Source of the DNA: an uncultured Oxalobacteraceae bacterium
GTDB taxonomy: Bacteria > Pseudomonadota > Gammaproteobacteria > Burkholderiales > Burkholderiaceae_D
Assembly (NCBI GenBank): GCA_903862415.1
Contig: CAIOYD010000064.1
Location: 1-64,000, forward strand
Length of the DNA stretch: 64,000 nucleotides
Direction: 5' to 3'
Under the pieces are notes generated by a model, which was given only the letters and a program-made list of their open reading frames with translations, was not told the origin of the DNA and did no database searches. This document shows positions 47,727 through 58,904 of the stretch, piece by piece. The number at the start of each line of letters is the position of its first letter. Position 1 is the stretch's first letter. A program made the translations under genes and the position numbers.

Positions 47727-47993
47727 ATGTTAATTAAATTATATTGTTATAGTAAGAAAAAATTATTCCTGATGGAATAAGTGGCTGCCAGCAGCTATAT
47801 TTCTTTCAGGCATAAACACCTTAAACAGTTTTTATTTCGCTGGCAACCGGTTGAGGGTAATCACAAACTCAAATGTTGCTGTATGACATCTTAAATTGAC
47901 AGGATTTATATAAATTGGTGTCGCAGTTTTATAAGAAATTCTCTGCCACGTTACGTACAATGTTTGCATCACGAATAACCTGAGGTTTTAACC
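47727..47993 (+). promoter_or_regulatory. ast operon upstream region with perfect inverted repeat
   Basis: This 267-bp AT-rich gap separates the GNAT gene from astC. A perfect TTATTCC-TGAT-GGAATAA inverted repeat lies at 47763-47780, closer to the GNAT gene. A TTGACA hexamer occurs near 47897. A sigma-54 promoter was looked for and not seen. The regulator of this operon is not identified. Confidence 0.35.
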
Positions 47994-49229
47994 ATGACTG
48001 CTCCAACTACTAATTTACCTGCAACAACTCCAGTAACCCGGCAAACGTTTGATGAAGTCATGGTGCCGACCTATGCGCCATCGACGCTGGTGCCAGTACG
48101 CGCCAAAGGGCTTGATGTCTGGGATCAGAATGGACGTCAGTATCTGGATTTTACTGCCGGTATCGCTGTGACCAGTCTTGGTCACTGTCATCCGGATGTG
48201 GTGCACACTTTGCAGCAGCAGGCAGAAAAACTCTGGCACGTCGGCAATGGTTATACCAATGAGCCTGTGCTGGAATTGGCACGCACTCTGGTCGCGGCCA
48301 CCTTTGCAGACCGCACCTTTTTTTGTAATTCCGGCGCAGAAGCCAATGAGGCTGCGCTGAAGCTGGCTCGCAAATACGCCGCCAAAAATGGTCACACTCA
48401 TAAAACCCGGATTATTTCCTGTGTTAATTCTTTTCACGGACGTACGTTGTTTACCGTCTCAGTTGGCGGTCAGCCCAAATATACGGAAGGTTTTGGTCCT
48501 TTGCCGGCTGATCTGACGCATATCGCTTTTAATGACATCGAAGCCGCGCGTGCGGCCATTGGTGACGATGTCTGTGCCGTGATGGTTGAGCCGATTCAGG
48601 GTGAAGGTGGTGTCATGCCCGCCACTACAGAATATCTGCAGGCATTGCGTGATTTATGCAATCAACATGGTGCGCTGTTGATTTTTGATGAAGTGCAGTG
48701 CGGTATGGGACGTACAGGTCAATTATTTGCCTACATGGGTTATGGTGTTACTCCCGATATTCTGACCAGTGCTAAAGCATTGGGTAACGGTTATCCGATA
48801 GGTGCCATGCTGACTACCAATACGGTGGCGGCCGCCTTGGTGGTTGGTACCCATGGAACTACTTATGGTGGTAACCCGCTGGCTGCATCGGTTGCATTAA
48901 CGGTGCTGCGTACCATCAATGTCCCGAGCTTTTTACTGCGCGTCAAACACGCTTCAAAAACCTTGATATTGGCTTTGCAGAATCTGGCTCAGACCTATCC
49001 GCACATACTGGGAGAAGTTCGCGGCAGCGGTTTGCTGTTGGGAATACAGTTGACACCGGGCTATGCCGGTCGCGCCAAAGAAATCACCAAGTTAGCAGAA
49101 GATCAGGGCTTGATGTTGCTCATCGCTGGTCCGGATGTATTGCGTTTTGCTCCGGCACTCATCGTCAGTGACGAACAAATCGCTGTTGCTGCCGACCGTT
49201 TGCGCGCTGCCCTGGCGCAGATCGCCTAA
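47994..49229 (+). CDS. astC: succinylornithine / acetylornithine transaminase
   Basis: A 411-residue class III PLP aminotransferase. In the arginine succinyltransferase pathway AstC converts N2-succinylornithine and 2-oxoglutarate to succinylglutamate semialdehyde and glutamate. The PLP lysine is Lys261 in TSAKALGNGYP. FCNSGAEANEAALKLARK and the aspartate motif FDEVQCGMGRTG are present. Some bacteria use one enzyme for this step and for arginine synthesis (ArgD). Position at the head of the ast genes decides the name. Confidence 0.93.
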   Translation: MTAPTTNLPATTPVTRQTFDEVMVPTYAPSTLVPVRAKGLDVWDQNGRQYLDFTAGIAVTSLGHCHPDVVHTLQQQAEKLWHVGNGYTNEPVLELARTLVAATFADRTFFCNSGAEANEAALKLARKYAAKNGHTHKTRIISCVNSFHGRTLFTVSVGGQPKYTEGFGPLPADLTHIAFNDIEAARAAIGDDVCAVMVEPIQGEGGVMPATTEYLQALRDLCNQHGALLIFDEVQCGMGRTGQLFAYMGYGVTPDILTSAKALGNGYPIGAMLTTNTVAAALVVGTHGTTYGGNPLAASVALTVLRTINVPSFLLRVKHASKTLILALQNLAQTYPHILGEVRGSGLLLGIQLTPGYAGRAKEITKLAEDQGLMLLIAGPDVLRFAPALIVSDEQIAVAADRLRAALAQIA

Positions 49230-49245
49230 ATCACCAGGAAACGCC

Positions 49246-50265
49246 ATGCATATTGTCCGACCGGCCGAACACCGGGATATTCCAGCCTTGCTGGAGCTGG
49301 CTGCCGGATTGACGCAGGGCGTCCATACCATGGCAAAAACCGCTGCCGCGATTGAACGCGCTGTGGAGTTGTCGCTAAACTCGTTTTCCAGTCAGGCCGA
49401 TATGCCTGGCGAAGAGTGTTACCTGTTTGTGTTGGAAAATACCACCGACGGACAATTGACAGGCAGTGCTGCGATTACAGCGCTGGCCGGCTCCAGAGGA
49501 ACCTTTTTCTGTTTCCGTAATGATGTCATTCAGCAGGTCTCGCGTGACCTCGATATCAGCCACAGCGTGCATGCACTCACACTGTGCGCTGATCTGACCA
49601 GTTATTCGCAACTGTCGAGTTTTTTTGTGCGCAAAGATCATCAGTTGCAACCAGAAGCTGCGTTGCTCTCGCGAGCCAGATTGATGTTTGCCGCCATTAA
49701 GCCGGAACGCTTTGGCGAGCATTTTTTTGTTTCACTTGCGGGCTATACCGATGCTGAAGGGCATTCCCCTTTTTGGGAAGCGCTCGGGCGCAAATTTTTC
49801 AGGAAAAATTTTCTCGAAGCTGAACGGCTCGTCGACGGTGCCCGCAACCGTACCCTGATTGTTGAGCTCATGCCGCATTACCCGGTGTATGTGCCACTGC
49901 TGCCAGGTGATGCCCAGGCTGCCATGGGACAGGTCCATCCGGAAAGTGAAGTGCCGTTCGAGTTGCTCACTAAAGAAGGGTTTGCTTCGGATGATTTCAT
50001 CGATATTTTTGATGGTGGCCCAATCCTGCAGGCCAGCAAACACAGCCTGCACTCATTTATGCATGGACTGCATTTAACCGTTGCTGCCGGTGATCAGCTC
50101 GCTGAAGGTGGCGTCACCTATCTGGTGGCCGGTATGAGTGATTTTCGTGCCACGCTGGTGCAATCCACGTCACTGGAAAACTCCCGTCATATCCGTCTTT
50201 CTCTGGCTACCAGACAAGCACTGAAGCTCGATATTGGTGACGAGGTTGTCTGTGTCCCCTTATAA
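49246..50265 (+). CDS. aruF: arginine N-succinyltransferase, alpha subunit
   Basis: Together with the next gene this makes the heteromeric arginine/ornithine N-succinyltransferase that starts the AST pathway. The 339 residues begin MHIVRPAEHRDIPALLELA, as in the family. They include the DFIDIFDGGPILQA segment shared by AstA proteins. The ATG at 49246 has AGGAA five bases upstream; the longer frame overlaps astC and is rejected. Paired alpha and beta genes are the Pseudomonas/Burkholderiales arrangement (AruF/AruG), unlike the single AstA of E. coli. Confidence 0.93.
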   Translation: MHIVRPAEHRDIPALLELAAGLTQGVHTMAKTAAAIERAVELSLNSFSSQADMPGEECYLFVLENTTDGQLTGSAAITALAGSRGTFFCFRNDVIQQVSRDLDISHSVHALTLCADLTSYSQLSSFFVRKDHQLQPEAALLSRARLMFAAIKPERFGEHFFVSLAGYTDAEGHSPFWEALGRKFFRKNFLEAERLVDGARNRTLIVELMPHYPVYVPLLPGDAQAAMGQVHPESEVPFELLTKEGFASDDFIDIFDGGPILQASKHSLHSFMHGLHLTVAAGDQLAEGGVTYLVAGMSDFRATLVQSTSLENSRHIRLSLATRQALKLDIGDEVVCVPL

Positions 50266-50280
50266 TAAAAAGGAATCAAC

Positions 50281-51330
50281 ATGATCGTCGTGCGCGCAAT
50301 CCGGGCAGAAGATTTGGATGGCCTGATGTATCTGGCTACCCAGGTGGGTGATGGCATGACCACGCTCAAACCTGATCACACCATGCTGAGTAACCGCATT
50401 GCGGTAGCCTGTGCTTCCTTTGCCGAACAAATTCCGCCGGAACAGCGTGATTATCTGTTTGTGATGGAAGATACGGACAACGGCAAAATTGTCGGTGTCA
50501 GTGCAATAAAAAGTGCCGTCGGACTAGACGAGCCATTTTACAATTACCGCATTGGTACCTTAGTCCATTCGAGCAAGGAACTCGACGTATATTCGCGTAT
50601 GGATACCTTGTATTTATCCAACGACCTGACCGGTTGCGCTGAGTTGTGCTCACTGTTTCTACATCCGGATTACCGCAGCGGCAATAACGGCAAACTGTTA
50701 TCCAAATCACGCTTCCTGTTTATTGCCCAGTTCCCTCATCTGTTCAGTGAAAAACTGATCGCCGAATTGCGTGGCTTTCAGCATCCGGATGGCAGCTCAC
50801 CCTTCTGGGATAATCTTGGCCGACATTTTTTTAAAATGGATTTCAGTCGCGCCGATGATTTGAGCAGTCTGGGTAAAAAATCGTTTATCGCCGAACTCAT
50901 GCCGCGTCATCCTCTGTATGTGGCTTATCTGCCTCAGGTTGCGCAAGATGTGATTGGTCAGGTGCACGTTGATACCGCCCCGGCGCGGCGTTTGTTGGAA
51001 CAAGAAGGATTGTATTACGAAGGTTTCGTCGATATTTTTGATGCTGGCCCGGTATTGCAGGCCCGCGTCAACGAATTGCGTTCGGTGCGTACCAGTGAAC
51101 TTCTTCCGGTAGTCGATGTCAGTCCTACGCAGGAATCTGGCGAGGCCATGCTGGTTGCCAACACTACGATAGCCGATTATCGCATCATCGTCACGGAAGC
51201 CGTGCTCCAACAGGAAGGCTTACCACTGAGTGCTGAACAGCAACAGGTATTGCATTGTTCTTCCACGGTGCGCGTGATGCCATTAAATCTGCAAAAACAC
51301 AGCTCTGTAAAGGTAAGTCATGAACAGTAA
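50281..51330 (+). CDS. aruG: arginine N-succinyltransferase, beta subunit
   Basis: The 349-residue partner of the preceding subunit and clearly its paralogue. Both share RPAxxxDxxxLxxLA at the N-terminus, the PFWDNLGRHFFKMDFSRAD-type block (PFWEALGRKFF in alpha) and the GFVDIFDAGPVLQA motif. An AAAGGA site precedes the ATG. The last ten bases overlap astD. Confidence 0.93.
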   Translation: MIVVRAIRAEDLDGLMYLATQVGDGMTTLKPDHTMLSNRIAVACASFAEQIPPEQRDYLFVMEDTDNGKIVGVSAIKSAVGLDEPFYNYRIGTLVHSSKELDVYSRMDTLYLSNDLTGCAELCSLFLHPDYRSGNNGKLLSKSRFLFIAQFPHLFSEKLIAELRGFQHPDGSSPFWDNLGRHFFKMDFSRADDLSSLGKKSFIAELMPRHPLYVAYLPQVAQDVIGQVHVDTAPARRLLEQEGLYYEGFVDIFDAGPVLQARVNELRSVRTSELLPVVDVSPTQESGEAMLVANTTIADYRIIVTEAVLQQEGLPLSAEQQQVLHCSSTVRVMPLNLQKHSSVKVSHEQ

Positions 51331-52783
51331 TTATATCAACGGCCAGTGGGTGGCCGGTACCGGTGCCGCACTGACGGTTATTAATCCCGCCAATGGCGCC
51401 ACGCTTTGGCAGGGTTTTGATGCTGATGAAGCGCAGGTCAGTCTGGCCTGTGACGGTGCACGGGCACACTTTGCCGCCTGGGCCAAAACCACGCTGGCTG
51501 AACGCATCGCTATCTGTGGCCGTTTCCGTGATTTACTCAAACAGCATACCGAAGAGCTGGCCTTGCTGATTGCTCAGGAAGTCGGCAAACCTCTGTGGGA
51601 AGCGCGCACCGAAGTCGCTACCATGGCCAATAAAATCGATATTTCAGTTCAGTCCTACCACGCTCGTACCGGTGAAGTCAGCAGCAAAGTGGCTGATGGT
51701 GACGCCGTGTTGCGTCATCGCCCACATGGTGTGTTTGCCGTGTTTGGTCCCTACAACTTCCCCGGACATTTACCCAACGGGCATATCGTTCCGGCACTCA
51801 TCGCCGGTAATACCCTGGTATTCAAGCCAAGTGAATATGCGCCGCAAACCGCCATGAAAACGGTTGAACTGTGGATACAGGCTGGCTTGCCGGTGGGCGT
51901 ACTTAATCTGGTCAATGGCGGCAAACACACCGGCATTGCGCTGTCCAGAAATGCGCAGATCGATGGTGTGTTGTTTACCGGCAGCTATCAGACCGGTGTG
52001 ATTTTACATAAACAGTTTGCCGGACAGCCGGGCAAGATGCTGGCCCTGGAAATGGGTGGCAACAATGCGCTGGTGGTGTGGGATACGGCTGATATCGATG
52101 CTGCCGTCCATCACACCATTTTTTCTGCCTTTGTCAGCGCCGGTCAACGCTGCACCTGCGCACGCCGTCTGGTTATTCCTGATACCGCGTTTGGCCAGAA
52201 ATTCCTCAATCGTCTGGTGCAGGTCGCTGCCGCCATCCACATTGGTCAGTATGACGCACAACCGGCACCGTTCATGGGTCCGGTGGTGTCGGCTGCCGTT
52301 GCGCAACGTTTGCTCGCCGGTCAGGCCGAACTGCTGGCCAAAGGCGGGAAATCCCTGTTGAGCATGCGTCAGCTGCATCCTGAGACTGGCTTTTTATCCG
52401 CCGGTATTGTCGATGTCACCGACGCCAGTGGAATTCCGGATGAAGAATGGTTCGGTCCTTTATTGCAAGTCATCCGGGTAGCTGATTTTAATGCCGCCCT
52501 GCAGGTCGCCAATGCCACCAGCTATGGACTGGCAGCCGGTTTGCTCAGTGATGAGGCAGCCTTGTGGCAACAATTTCAGATTGAGATCCGCGCCGGTGTG
52601 GTTAACTGGAATCGCCCAACCACCGGTGCGGCCAGCACGGCACCGTTTGGCGGCATCGGCAACTCGGGCAATCATCGCCCCAGCGCTTATTATGCGGCCG
52701 ATTATTGCGCCTATCCGGTAGCTTCAATTGAAACCGCACTGCTGGAAATGCCCAAACAGCTTTCCCCCGGATTAACCTTTTAA
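51320..52783 (+). CDS. astD: N-succinylglutamate 5-semialdehyde dehydrogenase
   Basis: AstD oxidises succinylglutamate semialdehyde to succinylglutamate with NAD+. The 487-residue aldehyde dehydrogenase has the catalytic Cys278 in [11 protein letters not shown] and Glu244 in [11 protein letters not shown]. The [13 protein letters not shown] segment is typical of AstD. It starts within the end of aruG, so it is translationally coupled. Confidence 0.95.
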   Translation: MNSNYINGQWVAGTGAALTVINPANGATLWQGFDADEAQVSLACDGARAHFAAWAKTTLAERIAICGRFRDLLKQHTEELALLIAQEVGKPLWEARTEVATMANKIDISVQSYHARTGEVSSKVADGDAVLRHRPHGVFAVFGPYNFPGHLPNGHIVPALIAGNTLVFKPSEYAPQTAMKTVELWIQAGLPVGVLNLVNGGKHTGIALSRNAQIDGVLFTGSYQTGVILHKQFAGQPGKMLALEMGGNNALVVWDTADIDAAVHHTIFSAFVSAGQRCTCARRLVIPDTAFGQKFLNRLVQVAAAIHIGQYDAQPAPFMGPVVSAAVAQRLLAGQAELLAKGGKSLLSMRQLHPETGFLSAGIVDVTDASGIPDEEWFGPLLQVIRVADFNAALQVANATSYGLAAGLLSDEAALWQQFQIEIRAGVVNWNRPTTGAASTAPFGGIGNSGNHRPSAYYAADYCAYPVASIETALLEMPKQLSPGLTF

Positions 52784-52808
52784 GTTTGTTTTTAACGGAA
52801 GCAACGCC

Positions 52809-54164
52809 ATGAATAAAACACCCGAACCTACGCGCGAATTTAATTTCGATGGCTTAGTCGGCCCGTCGCATAACTATGCCGGACTGTCGTTTGGCAATGT
52901 GGCATCGTCGAACAATATCAAAAGCGCCTCCAATCCCAAAGAAGCTGCCCTGCAAGGGTTGGCCAAGATGCATGCACTGGCGCAGCGCGGTTTCGCTCAG
53001 GCATTGTTGCCTCCTCAGGACAGACCGAATTTCCGCTTGCTGCGTCAGTTGGGTTTTACCGGCACCAATGCCCAGGTAATCGCTTCAGCTGCACGCACGG
53101 CGCCGGTATTGCTGGCCTGCGCCTATTCTGCTTCGCCGATGTGGACGGCCAATGCGGCCACTGTCAGCCCTTCAGCAGATACCCGGGATGGCCGCACCCA
53201 TTTCACTGTCGCCAATCTGAATAACAAATTACACCGCTCTTACGAGCATACCCAGACCGAACGTGCTTTGCGCGCCATTTTCCATGATGAACAGCATTTT
53301 GCAGTTCATCAGGCCCTGCCAGCCACGCCGGCCTTTGGTGATGAAGGTGCCGCCAACCATACCCGCCTGTGCGCCGAACATGCTGCCGACGGTGTGGAAT
53401 TGTTTGTCTATGGTCGCAGTGAATTTGATCCATCCATCGAGGGCCCGAAACGTTTTCCGGCGCGCCAGACCCTCGAAGCCAGTCAGGCCGTGGCACGCCT
53501 GCATGGCCTGCAAAGCGAACGCACTGTATTTCTGCAGCAAAATCCCGACACCATCGATCAGGGCGTGTTTCACAACGATGTGATCGCCGTCGGCAGTGGC
53601 CGGGTGCTGTTTTACCATCAGCAGGCTTTTGTGAATGAAGCCGCCAGTATTGAACAATGTCGTGTTGCAATGCAGCACGTCGGCGCTGAATTTCTGCCTG
53701 TCCGGGTTGCCACCCAGGATGTTTCGGTGGCCGACGCGGTGTCATCTTATTTGTTTAATAGTCAGCTTTTGACTAAATCTGACGGTAAAATGGCGCTGTT
53801 GGTACCGCAGGAATGCAGTGAAAATCCGGCAGTGGCAAATTATTTAAGCAACTTGATTAGCAGCTCTGGCGTCATCGATGAACTTTTAAGTTTTGAATTG
53901 CGCCAAAGCATGCGTAATGGTGGTGGCCCGGCCTGTTTGCGCTTACGCGTAGCATTAACTGACAAACAGGCGCAAGCCATGCATCAGGGAGTTATTTTTA
54001 CCGAAGTTTTATACGCACGTTTAGTTCAGTGGGTCGAACGTCATTACCGTGACCGCCTCTCACCGGACGATTTAGCTGATCCTGCACTTGCAATTGAAGT
54101 GCATACAGCCTTAAATGAATTAAGTGGAATTCTGAATTTACCCAATTTGTACGAAGACCAATAA
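52809..54164 (+). CDS. astB: N-succinylarginine dihydrolase
   Basis: AstB splits succinylarginine to succinylornithine, two ammonia and CO2. The 451 residues match the family length. Signatures are [20 protein letters not shown] at the start, [18 protein letters not shown] in the middle, FHNDVIAVG (catalytic His region), and [13 protein letters not shown] near the end. It lies 25 bases after astD. Confidence 0.96.
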   Translation: MNKTPEPTREFNFDGLVGPSHNYAGLSFGNVASSNNIKSASNPKEAALQGLAKMHALAQRGFAQALLPPQDRPNFRLLRQLGFTGTNAQVIASAARTAPVLLACAYSASPMWTANAATVSPSADTRDGRTHFTVANLNNKLHRSYEHTQTERALRAIFHDEQHFAVHQALPATPAFGDEGAANHTRLCAEHAADGVELFVYGRSEFDPSIEGPKRFPARQTLEASQAVARLHGLQSERTVFLQQNPDTIDQGVFHNDVIAVGSGRVLFYHQQAFVNEAASIEQCRVAMQHVGAEFLPVRVATQDVSVADAVSSYLFNSQLLTKSDGKMALLVPQECSENPAVANYLSNLISSSGVIDELLSFELRQSMRNGGGPACLRLRVALTDKQAQAMHQGVIFTEVLYARLVQWVERHYRDRLSPDDLADPALAIEVHTALNELSGILNLPNLYEDQ

Positions 54165-54193
54165 ACAGTGACTTTGAAAAAACAGAGGATGTA

Positions 54194-57100
54194 ATGAAAC
54201 AAGCACAAGAATTACGTAAGCAAACCTTAACCCTGGTACAGGCCAATCACGCGCAAAACAACCCTTCGGTGAGCGCCTTGCTCGAAACCTGGCTGTCTTC
54301 TCTGGAAGAAGACGATCTGGCCGGTATGCTGCCAGCGAGTCTGGCATCGGTCTTATGGGATGGTTTTACCAATGCCGCCAACTGGACTCCGGCGCAGGGC
54401 TGTCAGATCAATACTCTGGCGTATCAGGATGGCCGCGGCGGACGCGCCACTGCGTTGCTCATACTCAATCCCGACATGCCATTTCTGGTCGATTCGATCG
54501 TCATGGCTCTGCGCAGTGAACGCATCGTTTCCCGTGCGGTACTCAATTCCGTTCTGGCCGTGCAGCGCGATGCCGATGGTAAAGTGGTCCGGGTGGAGAC
54601 CGCTAAAGCGACCAAGGACAGCAATGCCGGGCTTGAATCGATCGTATTATGCTTGCTTTCCGAACAGCTGCCTGAGCAAGATATTACTGCCCTTATAGAC
54701 CATCTTAAAATGTCGGTTGGCGATGCCGCCGATGTACGTCGCGACACACCGGCACTGGCCGCCAAAATTTTACAGGTTGCCGGCACAGTAGAAAGCGCAG
54801 CTCCGGACGGCCAGGAAACCGCGGCATTTTTACGCTGGGCCAACAGCATCGGCTTTGAAACCTTTGGCTACGTGTATTACGCGGTTCAGCCGGGTTCGCG
54901 TGAACTCGTGCGTGACGTCACCAGCGCACTCGGTGTACTGCAAAATAAACAGCATCCCGTGTATGGTGACTGCCTGAAAAGTATTCCAGGTGATTTCGAA
55001 ACTCTGCAGGCACGTGAACATACTCTTTCGGTGGTCAAAGCGGATGTACAGGCAACCCTGTATCGTGACCAGCAACTCGATTTTATCGGTGTGCGTAACA
55101 CCGCTGCCGATGGTACTTTGCTCGGCGAACATTGCTTAGTCGGCCTGTTCTCGCGTGCGGCGAGTGCCACAGCGCTGCCGGATCTGCCGTTTGCGCGGGT
55201 GCGCATTGCTCAGGTTTTGCAGTTGGCCGGTGTGCGTCCGGAAGGCTTCCGTGCCGAAAAATTTGTTGAAATCCTTGAATCGCTGCCTCGGGTAGAAGTT
55301 CTCGAAGCACAACCCGAATGGCTGGCCGAAGTCAGCAGTGCCGTGGTGGCGCTGTTCAAACAGCCGCGCGCCAAAGTCTTTGCCCGTCGCGACGTTTATG
55401 GCCGGCATTTGAATGTGCTGCTGTACATGCCACGTGAACTGTACAGCTCCAATTTATCCGCCACTCTGGCGGACACTCTCAAAGAAGTCGTCGGTGCTTC
55501 GGAAGTCCGTGTCGATACACTACTTGCTGACGGTCCTCTGGCACGGCTGTATCTGATTGCTAAAGCAGCCAAACCCGATCTGGATCTGGAAAACGATATC
55601 CAGCTGCCTTTACTCGGCGTACTTGAAGGCTGGCACACAACCTTTAACAATCTCGTTGATGCAGCCGATGAAGCCAGCCTGCGTGTCGGCCTGCGCAAAC
55701 TGTGTGCAGAACTGCCGGCCGAATACATCGCCGAAACATCACCGGTGACCGCTTATCACGATCTGTGCGGCATATTGAATAACGCGAATTCCGAGCGTAT
55801 CCATGTGCGCGTCGAAACCACACAACCGGTGAGCATACGCCTGCAGTCGGTCAATCAGGTACCTTCCCTGTCACTGATTTTGCCAGCCATGCATAACGCC
55901 GGTGTGGTGATCGATCGTGAGCAGACATATCAGCTCTCCAACCCGGGCGAAGCGGCGCAAATTTATATCACCTGTTTGTCGCTCGATGCCGCCACCGCAG
56001 AAAAACTATCCCAATCCGAAGTGGCCGATGTAGCCGAAGAACTGTTTGAATCGCTGCTCAACAATGAAGCCGAAGATGGCCGCATGAATGCCCTCGTCAT
56101 TGAAGCCTGCATGCGTCCGATGGAAGTTCAGGTCTTCCGTGCCTATGCCAGTTACTGGCGTCAGGCAGGCTGTCGTTTCAGTATTCGTTACATTGCTGAT
56201 TGCCTCAAAAAACAAGCCAGCTATGTGCGCGAGCTTTCTGATGCATTTCTGTTGCGCTTCCATCCAGATATCGACGACCGGGCACGTGATCTCGGCACCC
56301 GGGCCCTGCATCAGATTAAAGACAAACTGGCTGATATCAATCATGCCGATTCGGAAGATATTTTGCGCACACTGGCTGAACTGATGTTGGCTACGATACG
56401 CACTTCCTACTACCAGGATAAACAACAAAACAACACCATACTGTTCAAGTTCGATACCACCCAACTGGGCTGGTTGCCGCAACCACGGCCGTTCCGGGAA
56501 ATTTTTGTTTTCTCACGCCGCTTTGAAGGTTTGCATCTGCGCGGTGGACCAGTTGCCCGCGGCGGTTTGCGCTGGTCAGACCGGATGGAAGATTACCGTA
56601 CCGAAGTGCTTGGTCTGGTCAAGGCACAGATGGTTAAAAATGCCGTGATCGTTCCTGCCGGTGCCAAAGGTGGTTTCGTTTGCAAAATGGTACCCAAAGA
56701 CAGCAATGGTGTGAGCACCCGTGAAATGGTAGCCCGCGAAGGCGAAGCCGTGTACCGCCTCTTCATTGCCGGTTTGCTTGATCTGACTGATAACCGTCAT
56801 CAGGGCGAGGTAATCCATCCATCGCAAACCGTTTGCTATGACGAAGAAGATCCGTATCTGGTGGTGGCTGCCGACAAAGGTACGGCAACCTTTTCCGACA
56901 TCGCCAATGGCATCGCGGTTGAACGTGGCTTCTGGCTCGGTGACGCGTTTGCCTCCGGCGGTTCCAACGGTTACGACCATAAAAAATTAGGTATTACTGC
57001 CAAAGGTGCATGGGAAGCGGTCAAGCGCCATTTCTATGAACTCGGCCATGACCTCAACACCACGCCGATTACCATGGTTGGTGTGGGCGACATGTCGGGT

Positions 57101-58903
57101 GACGTATTTGGTAACGGTTTGCTGTTGTCCCGTCAGATCAAACTCGTGGCCGCCTTCGATCATCGTCATATTTTCCTCGATCCGACACCGGATGTAAAAA
57201 CCTCATTCGATGAACGTCAGCGTCTGTTCGCACTGCCGCGTTCCTCCTGGGATGATTACAACAAACTCTTGATTTCAGCCGGTGGTGGTGTGTATCCGCG
57301 CGATGCCCGCAGCATCACACTGTCGTTACAGGCCCAGCAAGCCCTGCATACCGACGCCAAAACCGTCACGCCTGAGCAACTGCTGCATATTATTTTACTC
57401 GCTCAGGTCGATCTGTTTTATAACGGCGGTATTGGCACTTACATCAAAGCATCCACAGAAACCCATGCTCAGGTCAAAGACCGCGCCAATGATGTTATCC
57501 GAGTCGATGGCAATGCCATGCGCTGTAAGGTGGTTGCTGAAGGTGGTAATCTGGGTGCTACTCAGGCTGGCCGGATTGAATTTGCCCTCAAAGGTGGAAA
57601 AATTTTCACCGATGCGATAGATAATTCTGCCGGTGTGGATTGTTCCGATCACGAAGTCAATGTCAAAATCTGGCTCGACAGCGAAGTCAATGCCGGCAAG
57701 ATTACTGAAGCAGAACGCAATGCCATGCTCAATCAAATCACTCTCGATATTGAAGCGCTGGTGTTGCGCGACAATACCCAGCAAACCCGTCTGCTGGTAC
57801 GCGAAGAACAGGCACAGCAGCAGGCTTATGCCCAGGATGCCTACGCTGAACTGGTGCGCAGCCTCGAAGCCGAAGGTGTGCTGTCGCGTGAACTGGAACA
57901 ATTGCCTACTGAAGTCGAACTTCATCGCCGCAAGGAAGCTGGCCGTGGTCTGACAGCACCGGAACTGGCCGTGGTGGTGGCGAACGTCAAAAACCGCTAC
58001 AAGGGTATTTTGTCGGCCCTGCCACTGACCGGTCACGACTGGGCTAAAACCATGCTCACGCCGTACTTCCCGGCACCGCTCGTGGCCAGTCGTAACAGTC
58101 TGGACCATCCGCTGGCTAATCCTATCCTCGGCACCGTGCTGGCCAATGAAGCCGTCAACCGCTGCGGTCCGGTGATGCTGGTGGAATTGGCCAAAAAATA
58201 TGCCGTGTCCGAAGCAGACGTGATTCTGGCCTGGTCACAAGCCTGGTCGGCGCTGCATCTGGCACCTTTGTTTGATTTGCTCGATGCGCATGCGCTGCTG
58301 GAGACACGTGACGTTTCCAAAGCGCTCGATGCCCGTTGCCGGGTATTACAGCGAGCCTTGATTGAAGGCGTTCTGTCGGTGCCTGAACTGGAATCGTCCG
58401 GCAATCTGGCCGCACTGACTGCCTTGTTTGGTAATCCGGTAGCGATTGCGCCACTGATGGCGAAAACCGTCACTGAAAGCAAGCCTTTCCCGCGCGCCTG
58501 TCAAACCGTAGAAGCACTCATTGAAATCGCTGATTTCCTGTTCTCGGCATTAGCTACCCCAAGGGCGGTTGGATTTGATCTGGCTGTGTTTTTGCAGATC
58601 GGCTTGCAGTTACGTCAGCAATCCGGAATCGCACTGCTCGAACCGGTACTAATGCAGGCCAATGTGACACCATTGCGTGCCCACGCTTTGCATGCCCTGC
58701 GGCGTGCACAGCAACGACTGCTGGAACAGGTTTTAAAACAGGGTAAACTGCAACCAGAGCACTTATCGCAAACCATCGCGGCAGTACTTACTCAGGTCGG
58801 CATTGTTCCCAAAGCCCAGGGCAAGGAAGTGCCTGGGTTGGAAACGGCATTGCTTGACGTCTGGGCTTTATCGGAAGCTGCCAGCAGCTATCAGGCAGCC
58901 TGA
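54194..58903 (+). CDS. gdhB: NAD-dependent glutamate dehydrogenase, large type
   Basis: This 1569-residue catabolic enzyme deaminates glutamate to 2-oxoglutarate with NAD+. It is of the GDH-180 class known from Pseudomonas and Streptomyces. The N-terminal half holds ACT-like regulatory regions. The catalytic half starts near residue 780 with GLHLRGGPVARGGLRWSDR, then the substrate lysine segment GAKGGFVCKM, GVGDMSGDVFGNGLLLSR, and the Rossmann part with AEGGNLGATQAGR. It lies between astB and astE in one continuous operon, so arginine-derived glutamate is used on the spot. In P. aeruginosa gdhB is also arginine-induced, but is not inside the ast operon. Confidence 0.95.
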   Translation: MKQAQELRKQTLTLVQANHAQNNPSVSALLETWLSSLEEDDLAGMLPASLASVLWDGFTNAANWTPAQGCQINTLAYQDGRGGRATALLILNPDMPFLVDSIVMALRSERIVSRAVLNSVLAVQRDADGKVVRVETAKATKDSNAGLESIVLCLLSEQLPEQDITALIDHLKMSVGDAADVRRDTPALAAKILQVAGTVESAAPDGQETAAFLRWANSIGFETFGYVYYAVQPGSRELVRDVTSALGVLQNKQHPVYGDCLKSIPGDFETLQAREHTLSVVKADVQATLYRDQQLDFIGVRNTAADGTLLGEHCLVGLFSRAASATALPDLPFARVRIAQVLQLAGVRPEGFRAEKFVEILESLPRVEVLEAQPEWLAEVSSAVVALFKQPRAKVFARRDVYGRHLNVLLYMPRELYSSNLSATLADTLKEVVGASEVRVDTLLADGPLARLYLIAKAAKPDLDLENDIQLPLLGVLEGWHTTFNNLVDAADEASLRVGLRKLCAELPAEYIAETSPVTAYHDLCGILNNANSERIHVRVETTQPVSIRLQSVNQVPSLSLILPAMHNAGVVIDREQTYQLSNPGEAAQIYITCLSLDAATAEKLSQSEVADVAEELFESLLNNEAEDGRMNALVIEACMRPMEVQVFRAYASYWRQAGCRFSIRYIADCLKKQASYVRELSDAFLLRFHPDIDDRARDLGTRALHQIKDKLADINHADSEDILRTLAELMLATIRTSYYQDKQQNNTILFKFDTTQLGWLPQPRPFREIFVFSRRFEGLHLRGGPVARGGLRWSDRMEDYRTEVLGLVKAQMVKNAVIVPAGAKGGFVCKMVPKDSNGVSTREMVAREGEAVYRLFIAGLLDLTDNRHQGEVIHPSQTVCYDEEDPYLVVAADKGTATFSDIANGIAVERGFWLGDAFASGGSNGYDHKKLGITAKGAWEAVKRHFYELGHDLNTTPITMVGVGDMSGDVFGNGLLLSRQIKLVAAFDHRHIFLDPTPDVKTSFDERQRLFALPRSSWDDYNKLLISAGGGVYPRDARSITLSLQAQQALHTDAKTVTPEQLLHIILLAQVDLFYNGGIGTYIKASTETHAQVKDRANDVIRVDGNAMRCKVVAEGGNLGATQAGRIEFALKGGKIFTDAIDNSAGVDCSDHEVNVKIWLDSEVNAGKITEAERNAMLNQITLDIEALVLRDNTQQTRLLVREEQAQQQAYAQDAYAELVRSLEAEGVLSRELEQLPTEVELHRRKEAGRGLTAPELAVVVANVKNRYKGILSALPLTGHDWAKTMLTPYFPAPLVASRNSLDHPLANPILGTVLANEAVNRCGPVMLVELAKKYAVSEADVILAWSQAWSALHLAPLFDLLDAHALLETRDVSKALDARCRVLQRALIEGVLSVPELESSGNLAALTALFGNPVAIAPLMAKTVTESKPFPRACQTVEALIEIADFLFSALATPRAVGFDLAVFLQIGLQLRQQSGIALLEPVLMQANVTPLRAHALHALRRAQQRLLEQVLKQGKLQPEHLSQTIAAVLTQVGIVPKAQGKEVPGLETALLDVWALSEAASSYQAA

Positions 58904-58904
58904 G

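Noticed and set aside
47870-47990. Sigma-54 promoter before astC
   Set aside because: No GG-N10-GC pair with suitable flanks was found in the right place.
57395-58108. 237-codon minus-strand frame inside gdhB
   Set aside because: Antisense shadow of a conserved catalytic region; no start signal.
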